Source of the DNA: Actinomycetota bacterium
GTDB taxonomy: Bacteria; Actinomycetota; Coriobacteriia; Anaerosomatales; Anaerosomataceae
Direction of reading: 5' to 3'
DNA length: 64,000 nt
Assembly (NCBI GenBank): GCA_009668945.1
Contig: SBEH01000001.1
Location: 1-64,000 of the forward strand
This document shows positions 63,116 to 64,000 of this stretch, in pieces (position 1 is the stretch's first letter; each line of letters opens with the position of its first letter). The notes beneath the pieces are model-generated. The model saw only the letters and a list, made by a program, of their open reading frames with translations, did not search any database and had not been told where the DNA came from. Made by a program: the position numbers and the translations under genes.

Positions 63116-64000
63116 TCACTCGCCGTTGCCGACAGGCGCACCTAGAGCAGTGCCGCGCTTCTCACCAGAAGCGTACAGTCCATGGTGTTCCACTGATGCG
63201 GTCAGGATCGTTGACAGACGCCTCGAAACCTCCGAGAGCTCGAACTGACCGAGGACCCCACCTTCGCGCTGGCGCGTGTCATGAACGTGACCAGCAAGCT
63301 CAGCCACAATCATCGCTGTCTCCGTGGCAGTCCCTTCCCCCACAACGATTCCGTCGGCAGCACGGACCACCTCTGCAGTCAGTCCAGACGAGTCAGTGAA
63401 TGCGAGGATTGGGCGCCGAGTAGGTAGATAGTCGACGACCTTTGACGGGAGGAAGAGCGCCCTCCCGTCGACCAGCGCATCGAACAGAACGAGCACATCG
63501 GCTGAGCACGCCAACTCCAGCGACTCTAGGTATGTAACAGGAGGACGAATCACCGCCACGCCCAACTCGACATATGGTCGAAGTGCCGCGCTAGCCTCCG
63601 GTCCTGTATGCCCGATGAACTCGAACCGCACGCTCTCAAGCAGCTCGGGTGTCCGTGATGCCAAATCGTCGAGCCCAGCGACGAGCTGGCCTACACCTCT
63701 CAGACCGTACAGGCTGCCGATGTGTCTGAAGCACAGGCGGCTGTCCGCAGCGCGCTCCTGCGGTTTCGGATACCACTCGGGCACGTACGCGTGCGGAATG
63801 ACCACACCCTTACTGGAGATCTCCGGACGGTACTTCCCCATCACCAGGTCACGAGTGCGCTCGCTCACGAACACGACGGAGCAGGCGGACTCCAAGACCT
63901 TACGCTCGAGTCGCCCGTTTCTCGCACGGCTTGCTGATGTCCACGACCTGAACGGATTGTCTACCCAAGGGTCGCTGAAGTGGGCAACTAGCGGCAGGTC
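63116..64000 (-). CDS. Glycosyltransferase (GT4-like), 5' end beyond the window
   Basis: At least 294 codons are visible. The frame is open to the window edge and reads LPLVAHFSDPWVDNPFR, so the start lies to the right of 64000. Features of a GT-B enzyme include VVFVSERTRDLVMGKY, VIPHAYVPEW, FRHIGSLYGLRGVGQLV and the donor-site region FLPSKVVDYLPTRRPILA (related to the E-x7-E region). It likely extends the capsule or EPS repeat. A Met at 63895 is actually a TTG Leu inside the gene. Confidence 0.85.
   Translation of the reverse strand, partial: DLPLVAHFSDPWVDNPFRSWTSASRARNGRLERKVLESACSVVFVSERTRDLVMGKYRPEISSKGVVIPHAYVPEWYPKPQERAADSRLCFRHIGSLYGLRGVGQLVAGLDDLASRTPELLESVRFEFIGHTGPEASAALRPYVELGVAVIRPPVTYLESLELACSADVLVLFDALVDGRALFLPSKVVDYLPTRRPILAFTDSSGLTAEVVRAADGIVVGEGTATETAMIVAELAGHVHDTRQREGGVLGQFELSEVSRRLSTILTASVEHHGLYASGEKRGTALGAPVGNGE

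Overview
This window reads as the chromosome of a GC-rich, Gram-positive actinobacterium, most likely a Coriobacteriia-type anaerobe. The evidence is a DtxR-FeoA regulator beside FeoB, a fused ChlI-ChlD chelatase subunit, a DHH-CBS-tRNA nucleotidyltransferase fusion, an actinobacterial-type SOS box (CGAAC-N4-GTTCG), a DUF6504-dnaE pair, cobalamin-tail genes, a pyrimidine phosphorylase and a type IV pilus ATPase. No rRNA gene is present, so lineage is an inference from gene content.

Layout. 51-3147: fused metal chelatase and an acidic Cys-tailed protein. 3278-10938: a DNA-repair cluster (DEDDh/GIY-YIG UvrC-like nuclease, nfo, dinB, an error-prone-type dnaE and DUF6504) with a near-perfect LexA operator in front of DUF6504-dnaE. 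11004-13690: iron regulator and FeoB. 13909-14152: a free-standing structured RNA resembling 6S RNA. 14196-18366: queD, RNase HI, zinc-ribbon protein, Nif3, PHP phosphatase and an unknown gene. 18532-18700: a second ncRNA candidate. 18747-22407: riboflavin operon ribD-ribE-ribBA-ribH under an FMN riboswitch. 22419-33059: a tightly packed minus-strand run, aroF-tyrA-aroA-cmk-plsC-ispH-DUF512-der-plsY-gpsA-rpe. 33140-41221: hisC, cobU-cobT-cobS-cobC-like, trpS-scpA-scpB-rluB and an M50 protease. 41222-50810: the CCA-type fusion, deoA-type phosphorylase, deoB, pilB, a FlgM-like small protein with a terminator-containing leader, and an ABC-F ATPase.

The most unusual part is 51920-56702. It looks like a compact (about 4.8 kb) integrative element inserted into the 3' end of tRNA-Val(CAC). 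An exact 11-bp copy of the tRNA 3' end lies at the left boundary, next to what looks like the displaced original tRNA terminator. The large serine recombinase gene runs into the tRNA, so its last nine codons are tRNA antisense. The element carries a Rep_trans replication initiator broken by a -1 frameshift, a small upstream ORF, and a promoter with a LexA-type box exactly between its -35 and -10. It also has a structured leader ending in an intrinsic terminator and two surface-type cargo genes. One cargo gene ends at a TGA where its family has a conserved Cys, followed by a SECIS-like hairpin.

56818 to the right edge is an exopolysaccharide/capsule locus: galE, a polyprenyl glycosylphosphotransferase, a TagA/CpsF glycosyltransferase, a GDP-fucose synthase-like enzyme, an epimerase, an FkbM methyltransferase and a glycosyltransferase cut by the window end. 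No CRISPR array and no classical insertion sequence were seen.
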